From Desulfobacterales bacterium (GTDB lineage Bacteria; Desulfobacterota; Desulfobacteria; Desulfobacterales; ETH-SRB1), in the NCBI GenBank assembly GCA_030017395.1, contig JASEIZ010000080.1, positions 1 through 8,611 of the forward strand: 8,611 bases of DNA. The letters run 5' to 3'. Below the pieces are notes generated by a model. It worked only from the letters and a program-made list of their open reading frames with translations, did no database searches and was not told the origin of the DNA. Position numbers and translations under genes: made by a program. Below, one piece after another: positions 1-6,310 of this stretch (position 1 is its first letter; the number at the start of each line of letters is the position of its first letter).

Positions 1-28
1 GGATGCCGGATCAAGTCCGGCATGACGA
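1..28. repeat. Palindromic REP-like repeat, truncated by the window edge
   Basis: The arms ATGCCGGA (3-10) and TCCGGCAT (16-23) are perfectly complementary around the 5-nt loop TCAAG. GGATGCCGGATCAAGTCCGG followed by CATGACG is the form of a dispersed palindromic element seen between genes in many proteobacterial genomes (from memory, not searched). No T-run follows, so an intrinsic terminator is less likely. The element may extend beyond the left edge. Confidence 0.6.
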
Positions 29-63
29 TTTCGGGACTTTTTACGAGTTCATCAAAATTTAAT

Positions 64-549
64 ATGCTGACAAAACTTGAAAAAATGATCCTGGCCTCGA
101 TTCAGGGCGACATTCCCATTACAAAGCAGCCGTATCTCGAAATCGCAGAGCAATTAAGTATTTCAGAAAATACTTTTCTGGAAAAGCTGAAAGATCTTTG
201 CGACAGGGGGGTAATACGGCGTTTCGGCGCAACTATACGGCACCAGAAATCAGGGTTTAAAGCAAACGCCATGGTAGCCTGGAAGGTTGACGAAAAACAG
301 ATAGACGAAGTTGGGAAAAAAATGGCATCTTTCAGGCAGGTTTCACATTGTTACAGGAGAAACCCTAATGGCGACTGGCCATACAACCTCTACACCATGA
401 TTCACGCCAAAGATGAAGAGTCGTGCAGGAAAACAGCCCTGAAAATGTCCAAAGCAACCTCGGTCGATACATATACACTCCTTTTCAGCCGCGAGGAATT
501 GAAAAAAATCTCAATGGAATACTTTCCGCAGGATACCATAGGATCATAG
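64..549 (+). CDS. ahbB: Siroheme decarboxylase, beta subunit (AhbB)
   Basis: This is an AsnC/Lrp-like protein of 161 aa. In the alternative (siroheme-dependent) heme pathway, AhbA and AhbB together decarboxylate siroheme to 12,18-didecarboxysiroheme in the cytoplasm, without any usual regulatory role. The N-terminal winged-helix part is at residues 24-50. It is followed by the family signature IRRFGATIRH (51-60), then GFKANAMVAW (64-73), SHCYRR (94-99) and WPYNLYTMIH (105-114), where the substrate-site His and Arg residues of the family lie. These match the beta subunit better than alpha, which usually reads IRRIGAIFD and THNYRR. The frame is open back to an ATG at 22, but that codon lies inside the palindromic repeat. 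The ATG at 64 gives the normal family length, although no clear Shine-Dalgarno precedes it. ahbA is not in the window and may lie upstream. Confidence 0.9.
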   Translation: MLTKLEKMILASIQGDIPITKQPYLEIAEQLSISENTFLEKLKDLCDRGVIRRFGATIRHQKSGFKANAMVAWKVDEKQIDEVGKKMASFRQVSHCYRRNPNGDWPYNLYTMIHAKDEESCRKTALKMSKATSVDTYTLLFSREELKKISMEYFPQDTIGS

Positions 550-569
550 GATTAGAAGATTAGAGGATT
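549..569. repeat. Short tandem octamer repeat GATTAGAA/GATTAGAG/GATT
   Basis: Directly after the ahbB stop, GATTAGAA (550-557) and GATTAGAG (558-565) are adjacent copies of an 8-mer, followed by a partial third copy running into a T-rich tract. Such GATTAGA arrays look like slippage-prone intergenic sequence. No hairpin accompanies it, so it is not called a terminator. Confidence 0.45.
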
Positions 570-663
570 TTTTCTTAACACCTAATTATAACATTTTCTC
601 TTTTTCGCGTTCTTGTGGTGAAAAACATTGAAGCTCGAATTATGACTATTCACATTATAAACC

Positions 664-2004
664 ATGAATCAAGACACCCCAAATATTCTGCTTGTAAATC
701 CATGGATTTGCGACTTTGCGGCTTACGACTTCTGGGCAAAGCCGCTGGGACTTCTCACTCTTGCCTCCATCCTCCGCCTGCATGGATATAATGTTTACTA
801 TATTGACTGTCTTGACAGGTTTCATCAAAAAGCCGTCAAAACCGATCCTCATGCAAGATGCGGCCGTGGACCGTATTTAAAAACCAGTATTCCCAGACCG
901 GACGGTCTTGAGGATATACATAGAAACTATTCCAGATACGGAATCAGGGAAGAATGGTTCAGAGACGATCTTCTATTCATACCAAAACCCGATCTTGTTC
1001 TTGTGACTTCAATTATGACATACTGGCATCAGGGCGTGCGACATGCCGTTGATATAATTAAAGAAACATATCCGAACGCATTGGTGGTTCTTGGCGGTAT
1101 TTATGCCACTCTCTGCCGGGATCACGCCGAGCTTCATTCAGGTGCGGATAAAGTCATAACCGGTCAGGCAGATCAAAACATCCTCAAGCTGGCGGGAAAA
1201 TTTACAGGCTTTGCTGTCAGCCCAAAATATAACCCGGATAATACTGACTCATATCCTTATCCCGCATTTGACCTGCAGAGAAAAATCTCCTGTATCCCCG
1301 TTCTCACGTCAACAGGATGCCCCTTTTCCTGCGCCTACTGCGCATCACATTTTTTAAATCCAAAAAGAGCTTTACGAAGCCCGGAATCCGTAGTCGAAGA
1401 AATACGCTGCTGGCATGAAAAATATGGTGTAATCGATTTTGTGTTTTACGACGATGCGCTCCTTGTAAATGCTGAAAAACATGCTGTTCCAATACTGGAA
1501 AAAATAATTCAAACAGGCATGAATCTGCGGTTTCACACCCCTAATGCCGTCCATGTCCAGTATGTTTCAAATCAGACAGCAGAGCTGATGTATAAAGCAG
1601 GCTTTAAAACCCTGCGTCTTGGGCTTGAAACCGCAGCTTTTCAAAAAAGAAAGGATTTTGACAAAAAGGTAACCGAGGATGAATTTATGAAGGCTGTTGC
1701 CTGTCTAAAAAATGCGGGTTTTAATAAAGATCAGGTCGGCGCATATCTGTTGTCCGGCCTGCCCGGACAAACGATAAGTTCAATTGAAGATTCCATCAAA
1801 ACCGTAAAACAAAATAATATAACACCTGTTATCGCCTATTATTCGCCGATTCCTCACACAGCCATGTGGGAAAAAGCTGTCGCCTCTTCACGTTATGAAC
1901 TCGAATCAGACCCTGTATTTTCCAACAACTCGATACTGCCGTGCCAAAACGAGCCCTTTTCATGGGAAAAAATTTCATATCTGAAAAACCTCGCAGCAGC
2001 ATAA
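664..2004 (+). CDS. Cobalamin-binding-type radical SAM protein, substrate unknown
   Basis: This 446-aa protein has the layout of class B (B12-dependent) radical SAM enzymes. Residues about 6-180 form a Rossmann-like B12-binding domain: NILLVNPW (7-14), the PLGLLTLASILRLHGYNV stretch (27-44), VLGGIYATLC (142-151) and VITGQAD (164-170). The usual His ligand motif DxHxxG is not visible, so any cobalamin would probably be bound base-off without His, as in several class B members. The radical SAM domain starts with GCPFSCAYC (C219, C223, C226), the CxxxCxxC motif that holds the 4Fe-4S cluster and SAM. FYDDAL (261-266), LRLGLET (317-323) and YLLSGLPGQT (361-370) are later barrel-strand motifs of the fold. 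The gene lies 114 bp downstream of ahbB, and no strong ribosome site precedes its ATG. It is neither AhbC nor AhbD, which lack a B12 domain. Methylation or another C-C bond reaction is possible, but the substrate cannot be read from the sequence. Confidence 0.85.
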   Translation: MNQDTPNILLVNPWICDFAAYDFWAKPLGLLTLASILRLHGYNVYYIDCLDRFHQKAVKTDPHARCGRGPYLKTSIPRPDGLEDIHRNYSRYGIREEWFRDDLLFIPKPDLVLVTSIMTYWHQGVRHAVDIIKETYPNALVVLGGIYATLCRDHAELHSGADKVITGQADQNILKLAGKFTGFAVSPKYNPDNTDSYPYPAFDLQRKISCIPVLTSTGCPFSCAYCASHFLNPKRALRSPESVVEEIRCWHEKYGVIDFVFYDDALLVNAEKHAVPILEKIIQTGMNLRFHTPNAVHVQYVSNQTAELMYKAGFKTLRLGLETAAFQKRKDFDKKVTEDEFMKAVACLKNAGFNKDQVGAYLLSGLPGQTISSIEDSIKTVKQNNITPVIAYYSPIPHTAMWEKAVASSRYELESDPVFSNNSILPCQNEPFSWEKISYLKNLAAA

Positions 2005-2008
2005 TCTG

Positions 2009-2039
2009 GATGATAGCAGATATTAAATACAATATCATC
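2009..2039. repeat. Inverted repeat downstream of the radical SAM gene
   Basis: GATGATA (2009-2015) and TATCATC (2033-2039) are perfect 7-bp inverted arms starting 5 bases after the stop codon. GATATT (2019-2024) and AATATC (2031-2036) offer an alternative pairing. The stems are A/T-rich and lack a T-run, so it is at best a weak terminator or a binding site. Confidence 0.35.
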
Positions 2040-2159
2040 AACACACTAAGCCGATAGCTGATTTACAAATGGACGTTATAGTTCTCCAGTAAACACTATC
2101 AGTATCATTGTTCTTGACGAAACAGGTTCTTTTAAATTAAAAATATAAAATATCATCAA
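2031..2159. repeat. 11-bp direct repeat AATATCATCAA, two copies
   Basis: AATATCATCAA occurs at 2031-2041 and again at 2149-2159. The match extends leftward to 13 of 14 bases (TAMAATATCATCAA). Both copies lie in the 244-bp gap before the methyltransferase gene, so they could be regulator sites or chance matches in A/T-rich DNA. The rest of the gap contains no credible gene. Confidence 0.35.
2114..2142 (+). promoter_or_regulatory. Possible promoter for the R-M operon
   Basis: TTGACG (2114-2119) matches the sigma-70 -35 consensus at five of six positions. A weak -10-like TTAAAA (2137-2142) follows after 17 bp. A better -10, TATAAA at 2144, is too far away at 24 bp. The call rests mainly on the -35 box and on its place upstream of the first gene of the block. 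Confidence 0.3.
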
Positions 2160-2248
2160 TTCGCAATCAAAATCATCTAATGTAGCGCAAGCTTTGAACT
2201 TATTGAATTTGCAGGCAATTTTATTCTGCAAGAGTCAGGAATTTATCA

Positions 2249-4306
2249 ATGCGCCAATCTTTTCAATTAGCCCTGAACTTTAACCACAGCCAGCCTAATA
2301 ACACCCTTGCTTCGGAAATACCCTCAGAAATACCAATCGATAAGTATTTCCCTGAAGATGAGGCCAATAAGCTTGCAGCTTTTGAGTCCTTTAACAAGCA
2401 TTTATACAGGCCAAACACTTATTTACATAAATGGTGGGCTCGTCGGTCTGGCACCACTTTTCGTTACATACTTAAGCAACTGGCAGGCGACCCGGGCAAG
2501 CAAAATTTTTATAAAGCAGGTGGCCTGGAAGGCAAAATCATTTTTGATCCCATGATGGGTGGCGGCACGATTCTCCATGAAGCTATTCGAATGGGAGCAA
2601 ATGTTATAGGAATAGATATTGATCCGATCCCTGTTCTTCAGGCAAAAGCAAGTTTAACTCAATCTTCTCTAAAACATAAAAAGGATATATTTGGCTGGTT
2701 TCTCAAAGAATTGAAGGACAAATTAACTCCATTATACAAAACGTTATGTCCCATCTGCAATCTGGAAAGTGAAATCCAGTTTACATTGTACGGGCTGCGT
2801 AAAAGGTGTTCATGCAGGAAAGTAATTTTTGTAGATAGCCTTTTATTACGGCAGGACAATCACAATGATGTAAACATCTGCTCAACATGCCACGAAGTTT
2901 ACACAGGCAAAACTCATACCTGCCAGAAGCAGGCAAACATTCCGTTAATTTTAAAAGGCACCAGATATTGCGAAAAGTGCGGCTCTTTGTTTGACGACAT
3001 TTTAGATACGCCATTTTTAGAGCGTTATATTCCTCTGGTAATTGTCGGATCATGCGCTGAACATGGGACGTTTTTTAAATCAGCGGACAATGATGATCTG
3101 ACAGTAATAACTCAAGCGCTTTCTCAAGCAAAATATATAACTTTTGGAAATTCCCAGGATTTTCGTATTCCCAAAGGCCCAAAATCCAGCGACCTTTTGC
3201 GGCGAGGTATCAACAGCTTTCAAGAGCTGTTTACTCACAGGCAATTACTTTATTTGAGCGCTTCTTTGCATTATCTGTCAAAACTATCTGCTGAAGATCG
3301 ATTGTGGTTGGCATTGCTGATTTCTACTTCTTTAGAGTTCAATTGCCTTTTATGTGGGTATAAGGGGAGTGATATTCGAAGACCCGGTGCAATTCGTCAT
3401 GTATTTTCACATCATGCCTATTCATTTCCATACACTGCCTTGGAAAACAACCCAATATTTTCAGGCAATACATCCGGCACATTAAACAGACTCTTCAATG
3501 ACCGTATCAAAAAAGCATGGAAATGGGCTATTGAGCCTGTTGAAACCATGATAACCGATAGCCACCGTATAAAAATAAAAATCATCGGAGAAATAGATGC
3601 AGGCGAACCAGTAAACGATTGGAAATCCCTGAAACAGGGAAAACGCAAATTCTTATTGCTCCAAGGAGATGCTGGTGATGTTGATCTTTCTGACGCAGTA
3701 GCAGACTATGTGGTTACCGATCCCCCATACTTTGACAGCGTACAATATACTGACCTGTCAAATTTCTTTCGAGTATGGTTGTGTCGATTATTGCCGCACG
3801 AAGCAGACTGGAATTACAACCCCCTTGGGTCAGCGGTATCAGAGGGAGGCAACTCAGACGGCAGTAAATATGGTGAAGTCTTAGGTAAAATATGGAAAAA
3901 TTGTTTTCGGATTCTTAATAAAGAATATGGCAGACTTATCTTTACTTTCCATCACTGGAAACCGGAAGCATGGGCCGAATTGACTCTTTCTTTGAAAAAG
4001 GCAAAGTTTACCTTAGTTAATCGCTATGTTGTATTCTCCGAAAATCCCATATCCGTGCATATTATGGGTTTAAAATCTCTGAAACACGATACCGTTCTGA
4101 TTCTGCAACCAAATATTGCTAAAGACAAACCCGGGAAATGGTTAAAACCTTCATTGATTGATATTACAGATAGCTACAGATTTTGTCATGATTGCGGAAC
4201 AGCTCTGGGCTGGTTTTTAGGCTCAGAGGCCAGCAAAGAAGATATCAGAAAAGGATGGGAAGGTTTAATCGGAGGAAAGGATAACAATGGCAAAGCATCC
4301 GGCTGA
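2249..4306 (+). CDS. DNA methyltransferase with Cys-pair zinc ribbons (DUF1156/COG1743-like)
   Basis: This 685-aa protein is a probable SAM-dependent amino-methyltransferase (N6-adenine or N4-cytosine) and the modification partner of the downstream nuclease. IDKYFPEDEAN (30-40) and HKWWARRSG (60-68) match the N-terminal signature of DUF1156-type DNA methylases. DPMMGGGT (100-107) followed by GIDIDP (121-126) is the SAM-binding motif, and DPPY (491-494) is the catalytic motif, giving the SAM-site-first order with a long insert between them. The insert holds putative metal-binding Cys: CPIC (167-170), CSC (187-189), CSTC (211-214) with C225, CEKC (241-244), then C269 and H272, and CLLC (366-369). 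A last pair, C646/C649, is near the C-terminus. The insert may read the DNA target. An AGGA Shine-Dalgarno lies 8 nt before the ATG. The gene overlaps the nuclease gene by 20 bp, so the two are translationally coupled. The DNA seems more A/T-rich than hipA, which would fit transfer. Confidence 0.85.
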   Translation: MRQSFQLALNFNHSQPNNTLASEIPSEIPIDKYFPEDEANKLAAFESFNKHLYRPNTYLHKWWARRSGTTFRYILKQLAGDPGKQNFYKAGGLEGKIIFDPMMGGGTILHEAIRMGANVIGIDIDPIPVLQAKASLTQSSLKHKKDIFGWFLKELKDKLTPLYKTLCPICNLESEIQFTLYGLRKRCSCRKVIFVDSLLLRQDNHNDVNICSTCHEVYTGKTHTCQKQANIPLILKGTRYCEKCGSLFDDILDTPFLERYIPLVIVGSCAEHGTFFKSADNDDLTVITQALSQAKYITFGNSQDFRIPKGPKSSDLLRRGINSFQELFTHRQLLYLSASLHYLSKLSAEDRLWLALLISTSLEFNCLLCGYKGSDIRRPGAIRHVFSHHAYSFPYTALENNPIFSGNTSGTLNRLFNDRIKKAWKWAIEPVETMITDSHRIKIKIIGEIDAGEPVNDWKSLKQGKRKFLLLQGDAGDVDLSDAVADYVVTDPPYFDSVQYTDLSNFFRVWLCRLLPHEADWNYNPLGSAVSEGGNSDGSKYGEVLGKIWKNCFRILNKEYGRLIFTFHHWKPEAWAELTLSLKKAKFTLVNRYVVFSENPISVHIMGLKSLKHDTVLILQPNIAKDKPGKWLKPSLIDITDSYRFCHDCGTALGWFLGSEASKEDIRKGWEGLIGGKDNNGKASG
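4271..4280 (+). promoter_or_regulatory. Shine-Dalgarno of the NotI-like gene, inside the methyltransferase gene
   Basis: GGAGGAAAGG lies 6 nt before the ATG at 4287, within the last codons of the methyltransferase gene. It fixes the nuclease start and shows the nuclease has its own strong ribosome site, despite the overlap. Confidence 0.65.
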
Positions 4307-5114
4307 AGTATTCGGACACCCTGTCAGATCAGTTTCAGAACTTCCAAAGAAAGATACTAAAAAGTACTGGTGTCCTTTTGCAGAAAATAAATGTAACAAA
4401 CAGAGTCGTCTTATCAGATATCCCATGGGTGTGTGTTCTGTAAGGTATGGCAATAGCATTGTAGCTTTATGCCCAAGGCGATTTTTGCAAAATAATACTG
4501 TCTTTAAGAACATTGCTGATTACTATTTTAAGACACGGAATGACCTTGTTGTTTTCAGTGAAATCGGTTTGCCCCATACCGGAACTTTCGACTATGTGAT
4601 GGTAAAGCACAAACCGTTCAGCAGCGATATTGAAGATTTTGTCGTTATTGAATTTCAAACAGGGCAGACCACTGGTACAGGTCAATTAGTTCAAGGGCTC
4701 AAAGATTGTATGAAAGAAGAAGATGTCGAGGGTAAGAGTTATGGGTTTGGGCTGAACCTGGCTGACATCTGGAAGCGCTCATTTACTCAAATTCTTAATA
4801 AAGGCATAGTCATGGAGAACTGGGGTCATAAGATTTTCTGGGTTGTACAGGAACCTGTTTGTCAGGATTTTCTGAACCGGTATAATCTCAATGGCATGGC
4901 ATATCATGATAAACATGCAACTGTTTTTACAATTTATGACATAAAAAAGGAATCCGGCAAATATAACCTGTTTGACACAAGAATTGAATCTTCCACAATC
5001 GACGATTTATTCAACGCATTCAGAAATAACCCGAATATCCCATCAAAAAAGACCTTTGTTAATAAACTAAAAACAAAACTAACAGCAAAGATGGAACTGA
5101 AGTTGGAATTTTAA
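4287..5114 (+). CDS. NotI-like type II restriction endonuclease
   Basis: This 275-aa protein resembles the NotI family (PF12183 as I recall it), a PD-(D/E)XK nuclease with an Fe-Cys4 site near the N-terminus. It begins with EVFGHPV (7-13), comparable to EFFGHRV of NotI. Four cysteines follow in the NotI pattern: C29 in WCPF, C36, C50 in GVC, and C62 in LCPRR. The active site is seen as D102 in TFDYVMVK and E122/Q124 in VVIEFQTGQT. NotI likewise has Asp and then Glu-x-Gln, with Gln in place of the usual Lys. Residues 155-195 (LNLADIWKRS, then FWVVQEPV) fit the region after the active site. It is about 100 aa shorter than NotI (383 aa), so its recognition site cannot be assumed to be the same. 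It should cut DNA left unmodified by the overlapping methyltransferase. A solitary nuclease of other use is the less likely alternative. Confidence 0.85.
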   Translation: MAKHPAEVFGHPVRSVSELPKKDTKKYWCPFAENKCNKQSRLIRYPMGVCSVRYGNSIVALCPRRFLQNNTVFKNIADYYFKTRNDLVVFSEIGLPHTGTFDYVMVKHKPFSSDIEDFVVIEFQTGQTTGTGQLVQGLKDCMKEEDVEGKSYGFGLNLADIWKRSFTQILNKGIVMENWGHKIFWVVQEPVCQDFLNRYNLNGMAYHDKHATVFTIYDIKKESGKYNLFDTRIESSTIDDLFNAFRNNPNIPSKKTFVNKLKTKLTAKMELKLEF

Positions 5115-5138
5115 CTTGAGTTACAATGAAGATGTATT

Positions 5139-5411
5139 ATGGCCGGCAAACGACAGCATTACATACCCCGCTTCCTTCAGACCCTTCCTCACGGAAACGC
5201 CGTTGCCTTAGCTAATACTTTTGCTAATATATCAAATATTAACAGGGTTCACGTATTGGAACTTTCACCCAACTTGTCTGCGTGCGAACACGCACAGGCA
5301 GATAAGTTCACGCCCATGCCGGGGCGGGCGTACATGAGCAAATCCATCGGACGGCTTTCAGATGCAGATGATCTGCCTGTTCGACGAGACAAAGAAATAT
5401 TTACACATTAA
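5139..5411 (+). pseudogene. Remnant of a DUF4238 gene, disrupted by palindromic repeats
   Basis: The frame starts 24 bp after the nuclease stop and encodes 90 aa. Residues 1-14 (MAGKRQHYIPRFLQ) are the typical start of DUF4238 proteins (KRxHYIPRF), which are normally about 250-400 aa, of unknown function, and common in accessory regions. After that the resemblance stops. The remaining codons cover DNA full of inverted and direct repeats (5211-5376), including a strong hairpin, and the translation there looks like non-coding sequence. The simplest reading is a DUF4238 gene that lost most of its body and gained a repeat element. A short, genuinely expressed 90-aa protein is possible but less likely. 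No good Shine-Dalgarno precedes the ATG. Confidence 0.6.
5211..5376. repeat. Cluster of palindromes and direct repeats, possible mobile repeat element
   Basis: Several structured pieces lie close together. GCTAATA is repeated directly at 5211-5217 and 5223-5229. An imperfect inverted repeat at 5271-5308 pairs AACTTGTC with GATAAGTT (one G-U) and contains TGCGTG-CGAA-CACGCA (5279-5294), a perfect 6-bp hairpin. CGCCC (5311-5315) can pair with GGGCG (5322-5326). GCAGAT-G-ATCTGC (5364-5376) is a perfect palindrome. The density is much higher than elsewhere in the window, and the cluster begins where the DUF4238 similarity ends. Confidence 0.5.
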
Positions 5412-5434
5412 CCTAAATAAGTTATCATTTGTTT

Positions 5435-5677
5435 ATGTCGGAATATAACTATACGGGATATTTTGAAAATGAGGTATTGCGAAAACGGCCTTATTTAAAA
5501 AAGAAGTGGTGTATTCAGGTCATAGAAAATCCCATCAAGGTTGAGCGTCAAGAACATAACCGTTTTCGATTTTGGGGAGAAATCAAAGAACTTGGTGGAA
5601 GTGTATTAAGAGTAGTAACGCTTGATGATAAGAAGACTATTCATAATGCCTTCCCTGATAGGAGGTTCAGACCATGA
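5435..5677 (+). CDS. Small protein paired with DUF2283, candidate toxin
   Basis: This 80-aa cytoplasmic protein starts MSEYNYTGYF. I recognise the type, not a function. Proteins with an FENEVLRKRPYLKKKW-like start, followed by VIENPIKVE, a middle RFWGEIKELGG and the end VTLDDKKTIHNAFPDRRF, are often found beside DUF2283 genes. It is rich in Arg and Lys, carries a His-Asn near the C-terminus (HNAFPDR), and has no membrane segment. The size, basic character and coupling suggest an RNase- or RelE-like toxin role, but this is inference. The ATG at 5435 was chosen over an in-frame TTG two codons upstream; neither has a clear ribosome site. Its stop overlaps the next start as ATGA. Confidence 0.75.
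   Translation: MSEYNYTGYFENEVLRKRPYLKKKWCIQVIENPIKVERQEHNRFRFWGEIKELGGSVLRVVTLDDKKTIHNAFPDRRFRP
5661..5665 (+). promoter_or_regulatory. Shine-Dalgarno GGAGG of the DUF2283 gene
   Basis: A consensus GGAGG lies 8 nt before the ATG at 5674, inside the end of the upstream gene. The downstream partner therefore has a much better ribosome site than the upstream one. This fits an antitoxin made in excess, if the pair is a toxin-antitoxin module. Confidence 0.65.
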
Positions 5678-5892
5678 AACTAAATTATTATCATGAAACA
5701 GATTCGCTCTATATTGATCTGTCTTCTAAAACAAGCAAGGAAAGCGTAGAAGTATCCGAAGGTGTCGTTATAGACTATGATAAAGATGGTCATATAACAG
5801 GGATTGACATTGATAATGCAAGTCGCAAAATCGATCTTAAAGAAATTATTCTGAACAAAATACCCGCACAACTTCAAGCAATCACGGCTTAA
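5674..5892 (+). CDS. DUF2283 family protein, candidate antitoxin
   Basis: This 72-aa protein spans a whole DUF2283 domain. The pattern is MKLNYYHETDSLYIDL (1-16) for the paired strands, then the E-V-S-EGVVIDYDKDGHITGIDIDNASR core (25-51), and a closing helix KIDLKEIILNKI. The protein is acidic, unlike its basic 80-aa neighbour. Members of this family are short, cytoplasmic, and usually coded next to small proteins like the one before it; their role is little known, and an antitoxin function is a proposal from context. The gene is coupled by the ATGA overlap and has a strong GGAGG site. A hairpin terminator follows a few bases after the stop, so this is the last gene of the unit. Confidence 0.85.
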   Translation: MKLNYYHETDSLYIDLSSKTSKESVEVSEGVVIDYDKDGHITGIDIDNASRKIDLKEIILNKIPAQLQAITA

Positions 5893-5896
5893 TCAA

Positions 5897-5942
5897 AAAA
5901 ACGTCGAACCAGTCACCTGACTGGAAAAGCCGGGGCGTTTTT
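5897..5942 (+). terminator. Intrinsic terminator after the DUF2283 gene, possibly bidirectional
   Basis: CCAGTC (5909-5914) and GACTGG (5919-5924) form a perfect 6-bp stem around ACCT. A second, outer pairing joins AAAAACG (5897-5903) with CGTTTTT (5936-5942), which supplies the T-run on the + strand and one on the - strand. It starts 5 bases after the DUF2283 stop. The unpaired stretch AAAAGCCGGGG between the two stems makes the shape unusual. Confidence 0.65.
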
Positions 5943-6254
5943 CGCATCAACATTATTTTGTGTAAAACTTTACATCTACCAATTTCATTATGGCTTTTCC
6001 GGCCGGTGACTTCAACGTTAATATATCTGCTATCAAACATTCAGTCTTGTTCACAGACAGTTGCGATATTTATATGTAATCTGGCACATTGGCATCTGTG
6101 TTATCCTCGACCAGACCATAATCGAACTGGATATTCCAAGAAATATAAAAACAAAGAGGTCATGTTTGACAATTCCTGGAACCGGAGGGGATATAAAAAG
6201 TAAAAGGGACGGTTCAGAAAAAGTATTTACAAAACCGACAGTTACCATCTAATA
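5943..6254. other. Intergenic stretch without a credible gene
   Basis: Open frames of 60-80 codons exist on both strands here, but they overlap each other, lack ribosome sites, and show no recognisable motifs. The DNA is A/T-rich. A near-consensus TTGACA (6166-6171) is followed by TATAAA (6192-6197) at 20 bp spacing, too long for a strong promoter but a possible weak one reading toward hipB. Confidence 0.4.
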
Positions 6255-6267
6255 ATTACTTGGTAAT
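6255..6267. promoter_or_regulatory. Inverted repeat ATTAC-TTG-GTAAT, possible operator
   Basis: ATTAC (6255-6259) and GTAAT (6263-6267) are perfect arms around TTG, 44 bp before the hipB ATG and just upstream of the -35 box. TTACC at 6242 can also pair with GGTAA at 6262. The position suits a HipB or other repressor site, but this is not shown. Confidence 0.35.
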
Positions 6268-6273
6268 AAATTC

Positions 6274-6303
6274 TTTACATAATAGGCATTTTTATGCTAT
6301 AAA
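6274..6303 (+). promoter_or_regulatory. hipBA promoter with palindrome in the spacer
   Basis: TTTACA (6274-6279) and TATAAA (6298-6303) are each one base from the sigma-70 consensus, with 18 bp between them. Transcription would start around 6310, at or next to the ATG at 6311, so the message may be leaderless. The spacer holds GCAT-TTTT-ATGC (6286-6297), framed by ATAG (6282-6285) and CTAT (6297-6300). HipB binding there would block RNA polymerase. Confidence 0.55.
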
Positions 6304-6310
6304 GTTAAAT

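Noticed and set aside
22..63. Upstream ATG that would add 14 residues to AhbB
   Set aside because: The codon lies within the palindromic repeat, and the added residues do not resemble the family; the ATG at 64 gives the normal length.
597..630. TTTTTCGCGTTCTTGTGGTG stretch as a dispersed repeat remnant
   Set aside because: It resembles phrases common between genes in some genomes, but with one copy in the window the claim cannot be supported.
859..866. NotI-like recognition sites (GCGGCCGT here, GCGGCCGA near 7342)
   Set aside because: Both match only seven of eight bases; I saw no full GCGGCCGC in the window, but so rare a site is expected to be absent from 8.6 kb, so this says nothing about specificity.
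2249..5114. Membership of a BREX, DISARM or DUF499/DUF1156 anti-phage cluster because of the DUF1156-like methyltransferase
   Set aside because: No DUF499 protein, helicase, PglZ or other required partner is present; the NotI-like nuclease is sufficient to explain the context.
5211..5376. CRISPR array
   Set aside because: The repeats are short palindromes of different sequence without regular spacing or spacers.
5958..6252. Overlapping 60-80-codon open frames on both strands between the terminator and hipB
   Set aside because: They have no ribosome sites, no recognisable motifs and mutual overlap; they look like chance frames in A/T-rich DNA.
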